A stretch of DNA of 64,000 bases from Verrucosispora sp. WMMD573 (GTDB lineage: Bacteria > Actinomycetota > Actinomycetes > Mycobacteriales > Micromonosporaceae). Location of the stretch: contig NZ_CP114901.1 in assembly GCF_027497175.1 (NCBI RefSeq), forward strand, positions 3,472,001-3,536,000. The letters run 5' to 3'. The translations under genes and the position numbers were made by a program. The notes under the pieces were generated by a model, which was not told the origin of the DNA, did no database searches, and saw nothing but the letters and a program-made list of their open reading frames with translations. Below, in pieces: positions 18,948-27,035 of the stretch (positions are counted from its first letter, which is position 1; each line of letters begins with the position of its first letter).

Positions 18948-19640
18948 TCAGGACACCAATCCGGTGAGTACGGCGAACGGGACCACGAGGTAGCCGGCGC
19001 AGAGCGCGACGGCGAAGACCAGCGCCACCGCCCGGGCCCGCTGTTCGCCGCGCGGGGTCTGCTGGCCCAGGCTGCGCAGCGCGCTGAACACGCCGTGCCG
19101 CAGGTGGAAACCGAGCGCGACGATCGCCAGCGTGTAGAAGGCGGTGACGTACCAGCGCTCCGGGGCGAAGTCGGCGACCACGTTCGCGTACGGCCGGGAC
19201 GGGTCGCCGACCGGGTTCAGCGTGCCGGTGGTCAGGTCGAGGATGTGGTAGATCACGAAGAGCAGGATGATCACGCCGCCCCAGCGCATGGTCCGGGCGG
19301 CGTAGCTGCCCCGGACCTTCTTGCGGTGGGCGTAGCGCACCGGGCGGGCGGCGCGGGCGCGCAACGCCAGCACCGTGGCGGCCCAGATGTGCAGCAGCAC
19401 CGCCGCCAGCAGGCCGACCCGTTGGATCCACAGGAACCCGGCGCTGGGCAGCAGCGGGACGCCGATCTCGCGCAACCAGTGCGCGTAGTGGTCGAACGAG
19501 GACGCGCCCGAGAAGATCTTCAGGTTGCCCAGCATGTGGGCGATGAGGAACAGCACCAGCAGGATGCCCGTCACCGCCATGACGGCCTTGAGGCCGACAT
19601 TGGAGCGGATGGGCGACCGGGTTCTCGTCGTGACTACCAC
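18948..19640 (-). CDS. sdhC: Succinate dehydrogenase cytochrome b subunit
   Basis: 230 residues, five hydrophobic helices with histidines in AHMLGN, HIWAA, YHILD and HLRHG that can hold two b hemes. There is no sdhD; this is the single-anchor type of the Bacillus/Wolinella class. GTG 19640 is chosen because TAGCGT (19648-19653) stands seven bases upstream with TTGGAC 18 bases further, giving a leaderless message starting at the GTG; an in-frame extension would run over the promoter. Confidence 0.92.
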   Translation of the reverse strand: MVVTTRTRSPIRSNVGLKAVMAVTGILLVLFLIAHMLGNLKIFSGASSFDHYAHWLREIGVPLLPSAGFLWIQRVGLLAAVLLHIWAATVLALRARAARPVRYAHRKKVRGSYAARTMRWGGVIILLFVIYHILDLTTGTLNPVGDPSRPYANVVADFAPERWYVTAFYTLAIVALGFHLRHGVFSALRSLGQQTPRGEQRARAVALVFAVALCAGYLVVPFAVLTGLVS

Positions 19641-19647
19641 TCGACCG

Positions 19648-19677
19648 ACGCTAGGAGGACTTCGATCAGTCGTCCAA
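19648..19677 (-). promoter_or_regulatory. sdhCAB promoter
   Basis: Minus strand: TTGGAC (19672-19677), 18-base spacer, TAGCGT (19648-19653), then seven bases to the GTG of sdhC. The -10 fits the actinobacterial TANNNT pattern and predicts a leaderless transcript starting at or next to 19640. Confidence 0.65.
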
Positions 19678-19681
19678 TGCA

Positions 19682-19711
19682 TCGACACCGCAGTCTTGAT
19701 AGCCATAAGCT
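19682..19711 (+). promoter_or_regulatory. lysR promoter, probably leaderless
   Basis: TCGACA (19682-19687), 18-base spacer, TAAGCT (19706-19711), then six bases to ATG 19718. No ribosome-binding site precedes the ATG. The -35 box lies only four bases from the -35 box of the sdh promoter on the other strand. Confidence 0.55.
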
Positions 19712-19713
19712 AT
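19699..19713. promoter_or_regulatory. LysR-type T-N11-A box
   Basis: ATAGCCATAAGCTAT is a perfect 5+5 inverted repeat around CATAA and contains T-N11-A. Its centre (19706) lies about 66 bases upstream of the predicted sdh start, the classic LysR recognition position, and it covers the -10 of lysR itself, as expected for autorepression. Confidence 0.7.
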
Positions 19714-19717
19714 GTAG

Positions 19718-20650
19718 ATGCAGCTCCATCAGCTGAAGTACTTCGTCGCGGTGGCTGAAGTACGACATTTCACCCAGGCGGCCGACATCGTCGGCATCAC
19801 CCAGCCCTCATTGAGTAAGCAAATTCACGCGTTGGAGGACACCCTCGGCGCACCCCTGTTTGAGCGGGTAAGGGGCAACATAACCCTGACCGCGGCGGGG
19901 GAGGTGCTGCTGCCGTTGGCCAAGCGGATCCTGGCCGACGTCGAGACCGCCACCCGGGAGGTGCAGGAGCTGGCCGGCCTGCGGCGTGGTCGGGTACGCC
20001 TCGGCGCCACCCCCAGCCTCGCCACCTCCCTCGCCCCGCCGGTGCTCCGCCGGTTCCGTGACGCCCACCCGACCGTCGACCTGCGGATGGAGGAGGGCGG
20101 CTCGCAGGATCTCGTCCGTGACCTGCTCCGGGGTGATCTCGACCTCGCGCTGATCATCATGCCCGCCCAGGGCACCGATCCCGGCCTGCGGGCCGACCCG
20201 ATCCTCACCGAGAGCCTGGTGGTCGCCTCGGTCGACCCGGTGCCCACCGCCACACCCGGTGCCGACCTGCGCATCACCGACCTGCGCGACCAGCCGATGG
20301 TGATGTTCCGCGAAGGGTACGACCTGCGCGACGCCACCCTCCAGGCGTGCCGGGACGCCGGCTTCGAACCGACCCTGTCGGTGGACGGCGGGGAGATGGA
20401 CGCGGTGCTCAGCTTCGTCGAGGCCGGGCTGGGTATCGCCGTGGTCCCCGGCATGGTGGTGGCCCGCCGGACCGGCGTCCGCGTCACCCGGCTCGCTCCT
20501 CCGGGCGTACGCCGCACCATCGCCGTGGCCCGCCGCCGCGACGCGGTGCCCACCCACGCCGGCCGCGAACTACGCCGCATCCTCCTCGACTACATCCACA
20601 CCGCCACCGCCACCGCCCAACTCCCCCCCGGCGTCGAACCCCTGCCCTAG
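19718..20650 (+). CDS. LysR-family regulator divergent from sdhCAB
   Basis: 310 residues. Winged helix-turn-helix at residues 1-60 (LHQLKYFVAVAEVRHFTQAADIVGITQPSLSKQIHALED), then a two-lobed substrate-binding domain (from about residue 90). Divergent position, the shared 77-base promoter region and the box at 19699-19713 suggest control of succinate dehydrogenase and of its own gene. The effector is unknown. Ends three bases before palindrome copy 2. Confidence 0.92.
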   Translation: MQLHQLKYFVAVAEVRHFTQAADIVGITQPSLSKQIHALEDTLGAPLFERVRGNITLTAAGEVLLPLAKRILADVETATREVQELAGLRRGRVRLGATPSLATSLAPPVLRRFRDAHPTVDLRMEEGGSQDLVRDLLRGDLDLALIIMPAQGTDPGLRADPILTESLVVASVDPVPTATPGADLRITDLRDQPMVMFREGYDLRDATLQACRDAGFEPTLSVDGGEMDAVLSFVEAGLGIAVVPGMVVARRTGVRVTRLAPPGVRRTIAVARRRDAVPTHAGRELRRILLDYIHTATATAQLPPGVEPLP

Positions 20651-20658
20651 CTCTTGTC

Positions 20659-20713
20659 GATCATGAGGTTGGCGGCAGTTTTTGATCTCAAAAGTGCCGC
20701 TAACCTCATGATC
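20659..20713. repeat. Palindrome family 1, copy 2
   Basis: Arms 20659-20677 and 20695-20713 (19 bases, one G-T pair) with an inner TTTTGA/TCAAAA stem. It sits between convergent lysR and hrpA. The TGA stop codon of hrpA (20712-20714) lies inside the arm. Confidence 0.88.
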
Positions 20714-23700
20714 AACGAGGCTGGGGGGTTTCGGCGTCGTCCATGGCGCGGTAGATGCGTTGTTCGGAGACGGGGTGGGGGGTGCCTAGGGCCTGGGCGA
20801 AGATGCTGACCCGCAATTCTTCGATCATCCAGCGGATCTGGCGTACCTGCTCCGAGGAGCGTCGGGCCGGGGGCAGGGCGGCCAGGAACTCGTCGTACTC
20901 GCGCTGCACCACCGCGACGCGGTCCTGCTGCTGTTTGTCCCGCGCCGGGTTGCCCGGCAGCCGGTCCAGCCGACGCTCGATCGCGGTCAGGTAGCGCAGC
21001 AGGTCGGGCAGCCGGGCGTAGCCGGCCTCGGTGATGAAGCCGGCGTGCACGAGACCGGTGAGCTGGTTGCGGACGTCGGCCAGGGCGGCCACCACGGCCA
21101 GGTTCCTCGTCGCGCCGAGGCGCTGCTGCACCGCGTACGCGGTGGCGAGCACCGCCCGGACCCGGTCCATCACCGCCACCACCGTGTCGACCAGCTCAGC
21201 CCGGACCTTCTCGCGCAGCGCGGCGAAACCCGCCTCGTCCCAGACCGGCCCGCCCGCGTCGGCGATCAGCTTGTCGATCGCCGCGCCGGCCGCGTCCTCG
21301 ATCAACGCCTGCACCCCGCCGTGCGGGTTGCGGGACAACGCCAGCTTCGCCTCGTTGCTCAGCCGCCCCTGGAGGAACTTCGCCGGCGACGGCACGGTCA
21401 GCCGCAGCAGCCGACGGGTGCCGGCCCAGTGCGCGGCCTCCTGCTCGCCGGGTGAGTCGAACACCTTCACCCCGACCGTGGCGCCCTCGTCCACCAGCGC
21501 CGGGTAGGCGGTCACCGCGTACCCGGCCCGTACCTGCTCGATGGTGCGTGGCAGCGTGCCGATCTCCCAGCCGGTCAGCCCCGTGCGGGCCACCTCCGGC
21601 GCGGCGGCGGCCACCACCTGCCGTACCTCCGCCTTGAGCTGACGTTGCAGGGCCGGCAGGTCCTTGCCCTCGGCGACCGGTTTGTCGTCGTCACCGAGCA
21701 CCCGGAAGGTGACCCGCAGGTGCGGCGGCAGCTTGCTCAGATCCCAGGCGTCCCGGGGCACGGTGACCCCGGTCATTCGCCGCAACTGCCGGGTCAACGC
21801 GTCCAGCAGCGGCTCCTCGCCGGGGGTGATCGCGGCGAGCGCGGCGCGGGCGTAGTCGGGGACCGGCACGAAGTTTCGTCGTACCGGCTTCGGCAGCGAC
21901 CGGATCAGCGCGACGACCAACTCCTCACGCAGCCCCGGCACCTGCCAGTCGAAGCTCTCGGCGGGCACCTGGTTGAGCAACGGAAGCGGGATGTCCACCG
22001 TCACGCCGTCGGCCGCCGTACCCGGGTCGAACGTGTAGGTCAGCGGCAGCGCCACCCCGTCGGCCCGCCACTCGTCGGGGTAGTCGGCCTCGTCCAGCCC
22101 GCCCCGGCCCGCGTTGACCAGCAGCTCCCGGGTGAAGGTGAGCAGTTCGGGCCGCTCCCGGCGGGTCTTCTTCCACCAGCTGTCGAAGTGCCGCCCGGAG
22201 ACCACCTCGGCCGGGATCCGCTCGTCGTAGAACTGGAAGATCGTCTCATCGTCGACCAGGATGTCGCGCCGCCGAGCCCGGTTCTCCAACTCCTCGATCT
22301 CGGTCAGCAGCCGCTGGTTGTCCCGCCAGAACTGGTGGTGGGTGGACCAGTCGCCCTCGACCAGCGCGTGCCGGATGAACAGTTCCCGGCTCAGCGTCGG
22401 GTCGATCCGACCGAAATTCACCTTGCGGGAGGTGACCAGCGGGACGCCGAAAAGAGTGACCTTCTCGTACGCCATCACCGCCGCCTGCTTCTTCTCCCAG
22501 TGCGGCTCGCTGTAGCTGCGCCTGACCAGGTGCTGGGCGAGCGGCTCGACCCACTCCGGCTCGATCCGCCCGTTCACCCGCCCCCACAGCCGGGAGGTCT
22601 CCACCAACTCGGCGGCCATCACCCAGCGGGGCGGCTTGCGGAACAGTGCCGAGCCCGGGAACAGGGCGAACTTCGCCCCGCGCGCGCCCAGGTACTCGTG
22701 CTTCTGCGCGTCCTTGAGGCCGATGTGCGACAGCAGGCCCGGCAACAGCGACTGGTGCACCTTCGGTGTGTCGATCTCCTCCGGCAGATCCGCGCCGACC
22801 TGCCGCCGCCCGCCGCCGTCGGGCGCGGCGTCCGCGCCGCCCCGCCGGCCCCGCCCCCGGCTCCTGTCCTCAGGGGTACGCAGCACCTGCCGCAACTGGC
22901 TGACGATGTCCTGCCACTCCCGGACCCGCAGGTAGTTGAGGTACTCGGCCCGGCACATCCGGCGGAACGCGCTTGAGGAGAGCGCCCGCTGCTGCTCCCG
23001 CAGGTACCGCCAGAGGTTGAGGTACGCGACGAAGTCGGATTCGGCGTCGGCGAACCGGGCGTGTGCCTGGTCGGCCTGCGCCTGCTTGTCCGCCGGCCGC
23101 TCGCGCGGATCCTGGATCGACAGCGCCGCGGCGATCACCATCACCTCGGTGGCGCAACCGTTGCGTTCGCCCTCCAGGACCATCCGGGCCAGCCGGGGGT
23201 CGACCGGCAACTGGGCCAACCGTCGGCCGAGGGTGGTGAGCCGCTTCGTCGGCTCTGCCTCGGCCGGATCGAGCGCGCCAAGTTCGTGCAGCAGGTTCAC
23301 GCCGTCGGTGATGTTGCGCCGGTCCGGGGGGTCGATGAACGGGAACGCGGCGATGTCGCCCAGACCGATGGCGGTCATCTGGAGGATGACCGAGGCCAGG
23401 TTGGTCCGCAGGATCTCCGGGTCGGTGAACTCGGGACGGGAGTCGAAGTCCTGCTCGTCGTAGAGCCGGACGCAGATGCCGTCCGAGGTACGCCCGCAGC
23501 GGCCCTTGCGCTGGTTGGCGCTGGCCTGCGAGATCGGCTCGATCGGCAGCCGCTGCACCTTCAGCCGCTGCGAGTAGCGGGAGATCCGGGCGGTGCCGGG
23601 ATCCACCACGTACTTGATGCCGGGCACCGTCAACGAGGTCTCCGCGACGTTCGTGGCCAGTACCACCCGCCGCCCGCCGTGCGGGGCGAAGACCCGGTGC

Positions 23701-24779
23701 TGCTCGGCGACGCTGAGTCGGGCGTACAGCGGCAGGATCTCGGTGCCGAGCAGCGACCGCTTGTTCTGCACCAGCTTGCCCAGCGCCTCGGCGGTGTCCC
23801 GGATCTCCCGCTCACCGCTGAGGAAGACCAGGATGTCGCCCGGCCCCTCGGCAGCCAGCTCCTCTACCGCGTCACCGATCGCCTGGATCTGGTCCCGGAC
23901 GTTCTCCTCGTCGGCTTCCTCCTCGTCGCCTTCGGCGACCTCGACAAGCGGCCGGTAGCGCACCTCGACCGGATAGGTTCGCCCGGAGACCTCCACCACC
24001 GGCGCCGGCTCGCCGTCGGGATGCTCGGCGGTCGGTGGTCCGGCGAAGTGCCGGGCGAAGCGGTCGGTCTCGATGGTCGCCGAGGTGATGATCACCTTGA
24101 GGTCGGGACGGCGGGGCAGGAGCTGCCGGAGGTACCCGAGAATGAAGTCGATGTTGAGGCTGCGCTCGTGCGCCTCGTCGATGATCAACGTGTCGTACTG
24201 GCGCAGCGTTCGGTCGGTCTGTAACTCGGCCAGCAGGATGCCGTCGGTCATCAACTTGACCAGGCTGTTCTCGCCCACCTGATCGGTGAAGCGCACCTTG
24301 TAGCCGACCACGTCACCGAGTTCGGTCCCCAACTCCTCGGCGATCCGGTCGGCCACCGTACGCGCGGCCAGCCGCCGGGGCTGCGTGTGCCCGATCAGGC
24401 CGCCGATGCCGCGCCCCAGCTCCAGGCAGATCTTCGGCAGCTGAGTGGTCTTGCCCGAGCCGGTCTCGCCCGCCACGATCACCACCTGGTGATCGCGGAT
24501 CGCCGCGGCGATGTCGTCCTTACGCTCGCTCACCGGCAGACTGGCCGGGTAGACGATCTTCGGGACCGCCGCTTTCCGCCGCTCCAGCCGCTCCTCCGCC
24601 GCAGCCGTCTCCGCGACGATCTCCGCCAGCACCGACTCGCGTCGCTGCGGGTCGCGTAGCTTCCGCAGCCCGTCGAGCCGACGGCGCAGGTGACGCTGGT
24701 CGCGGAACATCAGCGGAGAGAGGCGACGCTGCAACTCGCGGACGGATTCGGTCGCGGCGGGTGAGGCTGGATTCTGCAT
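20712..24779 (-). CDS. hrpA: ATP-dependent RNA helicase HrpA
   Basis: 1355 residues, normal for HrpA. Walker A GETGSGKTTQLP near residue 95, DEAHERSLN box, SATIET, then the QRKGRCGRTSDG motif VI, helicase-associated domains, and a long C-terminal DUF3418 region. HrpA acts on structured mRNA and stalled or collided ribosomes. ATG 24779: the minus strand has TATTCT (24790-24795) ten bases before it, giving an almost leaderless message. The protein ends with CGT TGA, the stop being inside palindrome copy 2. Six 26-base repeats lie just upstream of the promoter. Confidence 0.93.
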   Translation of the reverse strand: MQNPASPAATESVRELQRRLSPLMFRDQRHLRRRLDGLRKLRDPQRRESVLAEIVAETAAAEERLERRKAAVPKIVYPASLPVSERKDDIAAAIRDHQVVIVAGETGSGKTTQLPKICLELGRGIGGLIGHTQPRRLAARTVADRIAEELGTELGDVVGYKVRFTDQVGENSLVKLMTDGILLAELQTDRTLRQYDTLIIDEAHERSLNIDFILGYLRQLLPRRPDLKVIITSATIETDRFARHFAGPPTAEHPDGEPAPVVEVSGRTYPVEVRYRPLVEVAEGDEEEADEENVRDQIQAIGDAVEELAAEGPGDILVFLSGEREIRDTAEALGKLVQNKRSLLGTEILPLYARLSVAEQHRVFAPHGGRRVVLATNVAETSLTVPGIKYVVDPGTARISRYSQRLKVQRLPIEPISQASANQRKGRCGRTSDGICVRLYDEQDFDSRPEFTDPEILRTNLASVILQMTAIGLGDIAAFPFIDPPDRRNITDGVNLLHELGALDPAEAEPTKRLTTLGRRLAQLPVDPRLARMVLEGERNGCATEVMVIAAALSIQDPRERPADKQAQADQAHARFADAESDFVAYLNLWRYLREQQRALSSSAFRRMCRAEYLNYLRVREWQDIVSQLRQVLRTPEDRSRGRGRRGGADAAPDGGGRRQVGADLPEEIDTPKVHQSLLPGLLSHIGLKDAQKHEYLGARGAKFALFPGSALFRKPPRWVMAAELVETSRLWGRVNGRIEPEWVEPLAQHLVRRSYSEPHWEKKQAAVMAYEKVTLFGVPLVTSRKVNFGRIDPTLSRELFIRHALVEGDWSTHHQFWRDNQRLLTEIEELENRARRRDILVDDETIFQFYDERIPAEVVSGRHFDSWWKKTRRERPELLTFTRELLVNAGRGGLDEADYPDEWRADGVALPLTYTFDPGTAADGVTVDIPLPLLNQVPAESFDWQVPGLREELVVALIRSLPKPVRRNFVPVPDYARAALAAITPGEEPLLDALTRQLRRMTGVTVPRDAWDLSKLPPHLRVTFRVLGDDDKPVAEGKDLPALQRQLKAEVRQVVAAAAPEVARTGLTGWEIGTLPRTIEQVRAGYAVTAYPALVDEGATVGVKVFDSPGEQEAAHWAGTRRLLRLTVPSPAKFLQGRLSNEAKLALSRNPHGGVQALIEDAAGAAIDKLIADAGGPVWDEAGFAALREKVRAELVDTVVAVMDRVRAVLATAYAVQQRLGATRNLAVVAALADVRNQLTGLVHAGFITEAGYARLPDLLRYLTAIERRLDRLPGNPARDKQQQDRVAVVQREYDEFLAALPPARRSSEQVRQIRWMIEELRVSIFAQALGTPHPVSEQRIYRAMDDAETPQPR

Positions 24780-24820
24780 GTCGTGGCCAAGAATAGGCAG
24801 CCGACCGCCGGTCCGCCTCC

Positions 24821-24976
24821 CGGTTACCCACTGGTGCTCGGTGCGCCGGTTACCCACTGGTGCTCGGTGCGCCGGTTACCCGCTGGTGCCCGGCGTGGCG
24901 GTTACCCGGTGGTGCCGGGCGTGGCGGTTACCCGCTGGTGCCGGGCGTGCCGGTTACCCGCCCGTGCTCGGGTCGG
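24821..24976. repeat. Six tandem 26-base repeats upstream of hrpA
   Basis: Units start exactly every 26 bases at 24821, 24847, 24873, 24899, 24925 and 24951, each beginning CGGTTACCC and continuing with variants of ACTGGTGCTCGGTGCGC. Non-coding: the period is not a multiple of three and the hrpA start is downstream. The whole 24780-25329 gap has no gene; it holds this array, the 15-base array and the degenerate family 3 palindrome. Confidence 0.9.
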
Positions 24977-25047
24977 CTGGCCTTGGCACCTCCCTTGCTC
25001 TGAGGTGCTCTTGCCGGCCGTGCTCTTCCTGCCCTTGCTCTTCGTCA

Positions 25048-25127
25048 CCCGGCCTTGCTCCACCCGGCCTTGCTCTTCGTCACCCGGCCTTGCTCTGCCC
25101 GGCCTTGCTCTGCCCGGCCTTGCTCTG
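25048..25127. repeat. Imperfect 15-base tandem repeats
   Basis: CCCGGCCTTGCTC recurs at 25048, 25063, 25083, 25098 and 25113, with spacings 15, 20, 15 and 15. No unique spacers, so it is not a CRISPR array. The last copy runs into the GCTCTGCTTC arm of a family 3 palindrome, so the array may have grown from that arm. Confidence 0.8.
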
Positions 25128-25182
25128 CTTCACCCGGCGCAACGGGTGCGGCGGGTAACTGATGCGTGGGTTGAAGCAGAGC
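25122..25182. repeat. Palindrome family 3, degenerate copy
   Basis: Right arm TGCGTGGGTTGAAGCAGAGC at 25163-25182 is identical to part of the arm at 48578-48605. The left arm (25122-25143) matches imperfectly: CACCCGGCGC replaces CAACCCACGC. The spacer is 19 bases against 72 in the other copy. Confidence 0.7.
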
Positions 25183-25329
25183 GGCAGGGGGACGTACACC
25201 TCACCGACGACGTAGACCTTCCCGACATGTCGCACAGGGCGTACCAGGGTGGGGCGGTGGCGTGGTGCCACCGCCGACGGGGAGGTCTATCGTTGGGCGC
25301 CGGGCTGGGAGCGGGACACGGGGACGTCG

Positions 25330-25710
25330 ATGATGATGCGTGACACCGATCGGGCGCTGGTGCAGGCCGCCAGTGCGGTCGCGAAGCTGCGTTGCCGCAG
25401 TGCCACCCACACCCTCGCTACGGCGGCCCGTACCGCCGATGGTCGGGTGATTTCCGCAGTTAACGTGGTGCACGCGACGGGAGGGGCCTGCCCCGAGACG
25501 GTAGCGCTCGGCACCGCCGCCACGCAGGGCGTGGCAGAGCTGGACACCATCGTCACCGTCGGTGACCGGGGCCGAGCCCTGGTCACCCCCTGCGACGCCT
25601 GCCGCCAGGTCCTGGCCGACCGCTATCCCGCCTTACGCGTCATCGTCGGCAACCCTGACGACCCGAAGGTCGTGCCCGTCACCAACCTGACCCCCACCAC
25701 CCCCCATTAG
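25330..25710 (+). CDS. Cytidine-deaminase-fold protein (blasticidin-S-deaminase-like)
   Basis: 126 residues. GGACPETVALG (Cys54, Glu56) and TPCDACRQVL (Cys88, Cys91) give the three zinc cysteines and the catalytic Glu of the deaminase fold. The usual C-A-E reads C-P-E here. Short length fits the tetrameric cytidine deaminase/blasticidin deaminase group; the substrate is unknown. Three ATGs in a row (25330, 25333, 25336) leave the exact start open. It converges on the AbiEi/DUF559 gene with palindrome family 2 copy A between. Confidence 0.82.
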   Translation: MMMRDTDRALVQAASAVAKLRCRSATHTLATAARTADGRVISAVNVVHATGGACPETVALGTAATQGVAELDTIVTVGDRGRALVTPCDACRQVLADRYPALRVIVGNPDDPKVVPVTNLTPTTPH

Positions 25711-25740
25711 CCCGCCCCGCTCCCAGCCGTGATTCACGAG

Positions 25741-25808
25741 CCGTGCAGTTTCGGGGAAGATGTTGCCTCGCCGCGGGCGGAGGCAGCATCTTCCCCGAAA
25801 CTGCACGG
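25741..25808. repeat. Palindrome family 2, copy A
   Basis: 29-base arms at 25741-25769 and 25780-25808 with one G-T pair and a 10-base loop. The arm contains GTGCAGTTTCGGGGAAGATG. It lies between two convergent genes, 30 bases after the deaminase stop. Confidence 0.92.
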
Positions 25809-25892
25809 CGACTCTGGCGGCGACTGCGCGGCGACTCTGTGCGCGGCGACTTGTGGGTGGTGGCCTTGCGGCGGGGGTGTCTGTGGGCGGGG

Positions 25893-26786
25893 TTAGCGCG
25901 TGCGGGTACGGAGGGCTTGGCGGAGTTCGGCGAGGAAGCCGTCGAAGTCCTCGCGGAGCCGTTGGGCGGTCACGTGCAGGACGATCCAGTCCTCGCCGAG
26001 CAGGCGGTTGAGGCGTCGCCGGTCGCGATGAAGTTGCTGCGGGTCGTCGTGCCAGAGTCCGTCGTACTCGACCGCGATCTTGAGTTCCGGCCAGGCGAGG
26101 TCGACCCGGGCGACGAACCTGCCGTCGCGCTCCACCACGAACTGGGTGACGGGCCGGGGAAGACCGGCCAGCACGATCCGCACCCGCAGCCGCGATTCCT
26201 GGGCCGACTCCGCGCCCGGGTCGGCCAGCTGCGCCACCCGAAGCATGCGTCTCCAGCCTCGGGTACCGCGACGACGGTCCACCACTTCCCGCAGCTGATC
26301 AACGCGTACGAGTCGCTGGCCGAGTAGCCGGTCCACCACGACCACGGCCTCCTCGACGCTCAGCCATTGAGCCAGATCCCAGCAGGTACGCAGCGGCGTG
26401 GTGACCGGCATACCAGCGTGCGCCAGCACGTCGATCTCGGTGACCTCGCCGGTGTGCACAGCGAGACCGGCGACCGGCCCAAACCGGAGCCCGGTCGGCA
26501 CGAGGATGTCGAGCGGTTCGGCATCCCCGATGAACCCGGCATTGAACAGTGCAGCGGCGCTCCGACCGGCGATCACCGCGCCGGGTGGTAGAACCCAGCG
26601 CGCCGCAGCTAGGCAACGGGTGCGGTGCGAGAGGGTGAGTTGTACGTCGGCGTACACGTCCCGGAAGACCGGGCGCCATGCGCTGCTGCGCAGCTCGCCC
26701 CGAGTCAACAGCCCACGGGCCACAACACGGGAACCACGGAAGACGCGCCCACGCAGTTGCGGTGGACGCCGAGCGGAAGTTGGCAT
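25893..26786 (-). CDS. AbiEi-type N-terminal domain with DUF559 nuclease-like C-terminus
   Basis: 297 residues. The N-terminal two thirds (LTRGELRSSAWRPVFRDVYAD, RSAAALFNAG, PLRTCWDLAQWLSVEEAVVVVDRLL) resemble the AbiEi antitoxin/regulator family. The C-terminal part (RVDLAWPELKIAVEYDGLWH, RRRLNRLLGEDWIVLHVTA) is a DUF559, Vsr-like PD-(D/E)xK fold. No AbiEii toxin partner is adjacent. Such fusions are common in actinomycetes and their role is not established. ATG 26786 follows a small palindrome GTCCA-TCG-TGGAC rather than a strong ribosome site, so the start is uncertain. Confidence 0.75.
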   Translation of the reverse strand: MPTSARRPPQLRGRVFRGSRVVARGLLTRGELRSSAWRPVFRDVYADVQLTLSHRTRCLAAARWVLPPGAVIAGRSAAALFNAGFIGDAEPLDILVPTGLRFGPVAGLAVHTGEVTEIDVLAHAGMPVTTPLRTCWDLAQWLSVEEAVVVVDRLLGQRLVRVDQLREVVDRRRGTRGWRRMLRVAQLADPGAESAQESRLRVRIVLAGLPRPVTQFVVERDGRFVARVDLAWPELKIAVEYDGLWHDDPQQLHRDRRRLNRLLGEDWIVLHVTAQRLREDFDGFLAELRQALRTRTR

Positions 26787-26866
26787 GTCGTCCACGATGG
26801 ACGAGTGTGAGCCCGCCCCGACACCCCTGTGGATAACCCGCCGCGCCGCCACACGAGGCACTGGTT

Positions 26867-26930
26867 GAGCAACTTCGGGGAAGGTGTCGCCTCAGCGAGT
26901 CTGGAGGCGACACCTTCCCCGAAGTTGCTC
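26867..26930. repeat. Palindrome family 2, copy B
   Basis: Perfect 27-base arms, 26867-26893 and 26904-26930, loop of 10. The arm contains AACTTCGGGGAAGGTGTCGC. It lies upstream of the AbiEi/DUF559 gene and downstream of the next minus-strand gene. Confidence 0.93.
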
Positions 26931-26937
26931 GGATCTT

Positions 26938-26995
26938 GACGCGACGCGACGCGACGCGACGCGACGCGACGCGACGCGACGCGACGTGACGCGAC
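26938..26995. repeat. GACGC microsatellite, eleven 5-base units
   Basis: GAC then nine GCGAC units, one GTGAC and one GCGAC, starting seven bases after palindrome copy B. It is non-coding, 40 bases downstream of the stop of the gene at 27036-27680. Such a long pure 5-mer tract is prone to length change. Confidence 0.9.
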
Positions 26996-27035
26996 GTGGT
27001 GTGCGGGACGTGGCGGGGCGGGGGCGGGGGCGGGG

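Noticed and set aside
25048..25127. Possible CRISPR array
   Set aside because: Units of 15 bases follow each other without unique spacers, and no cas gene is near.
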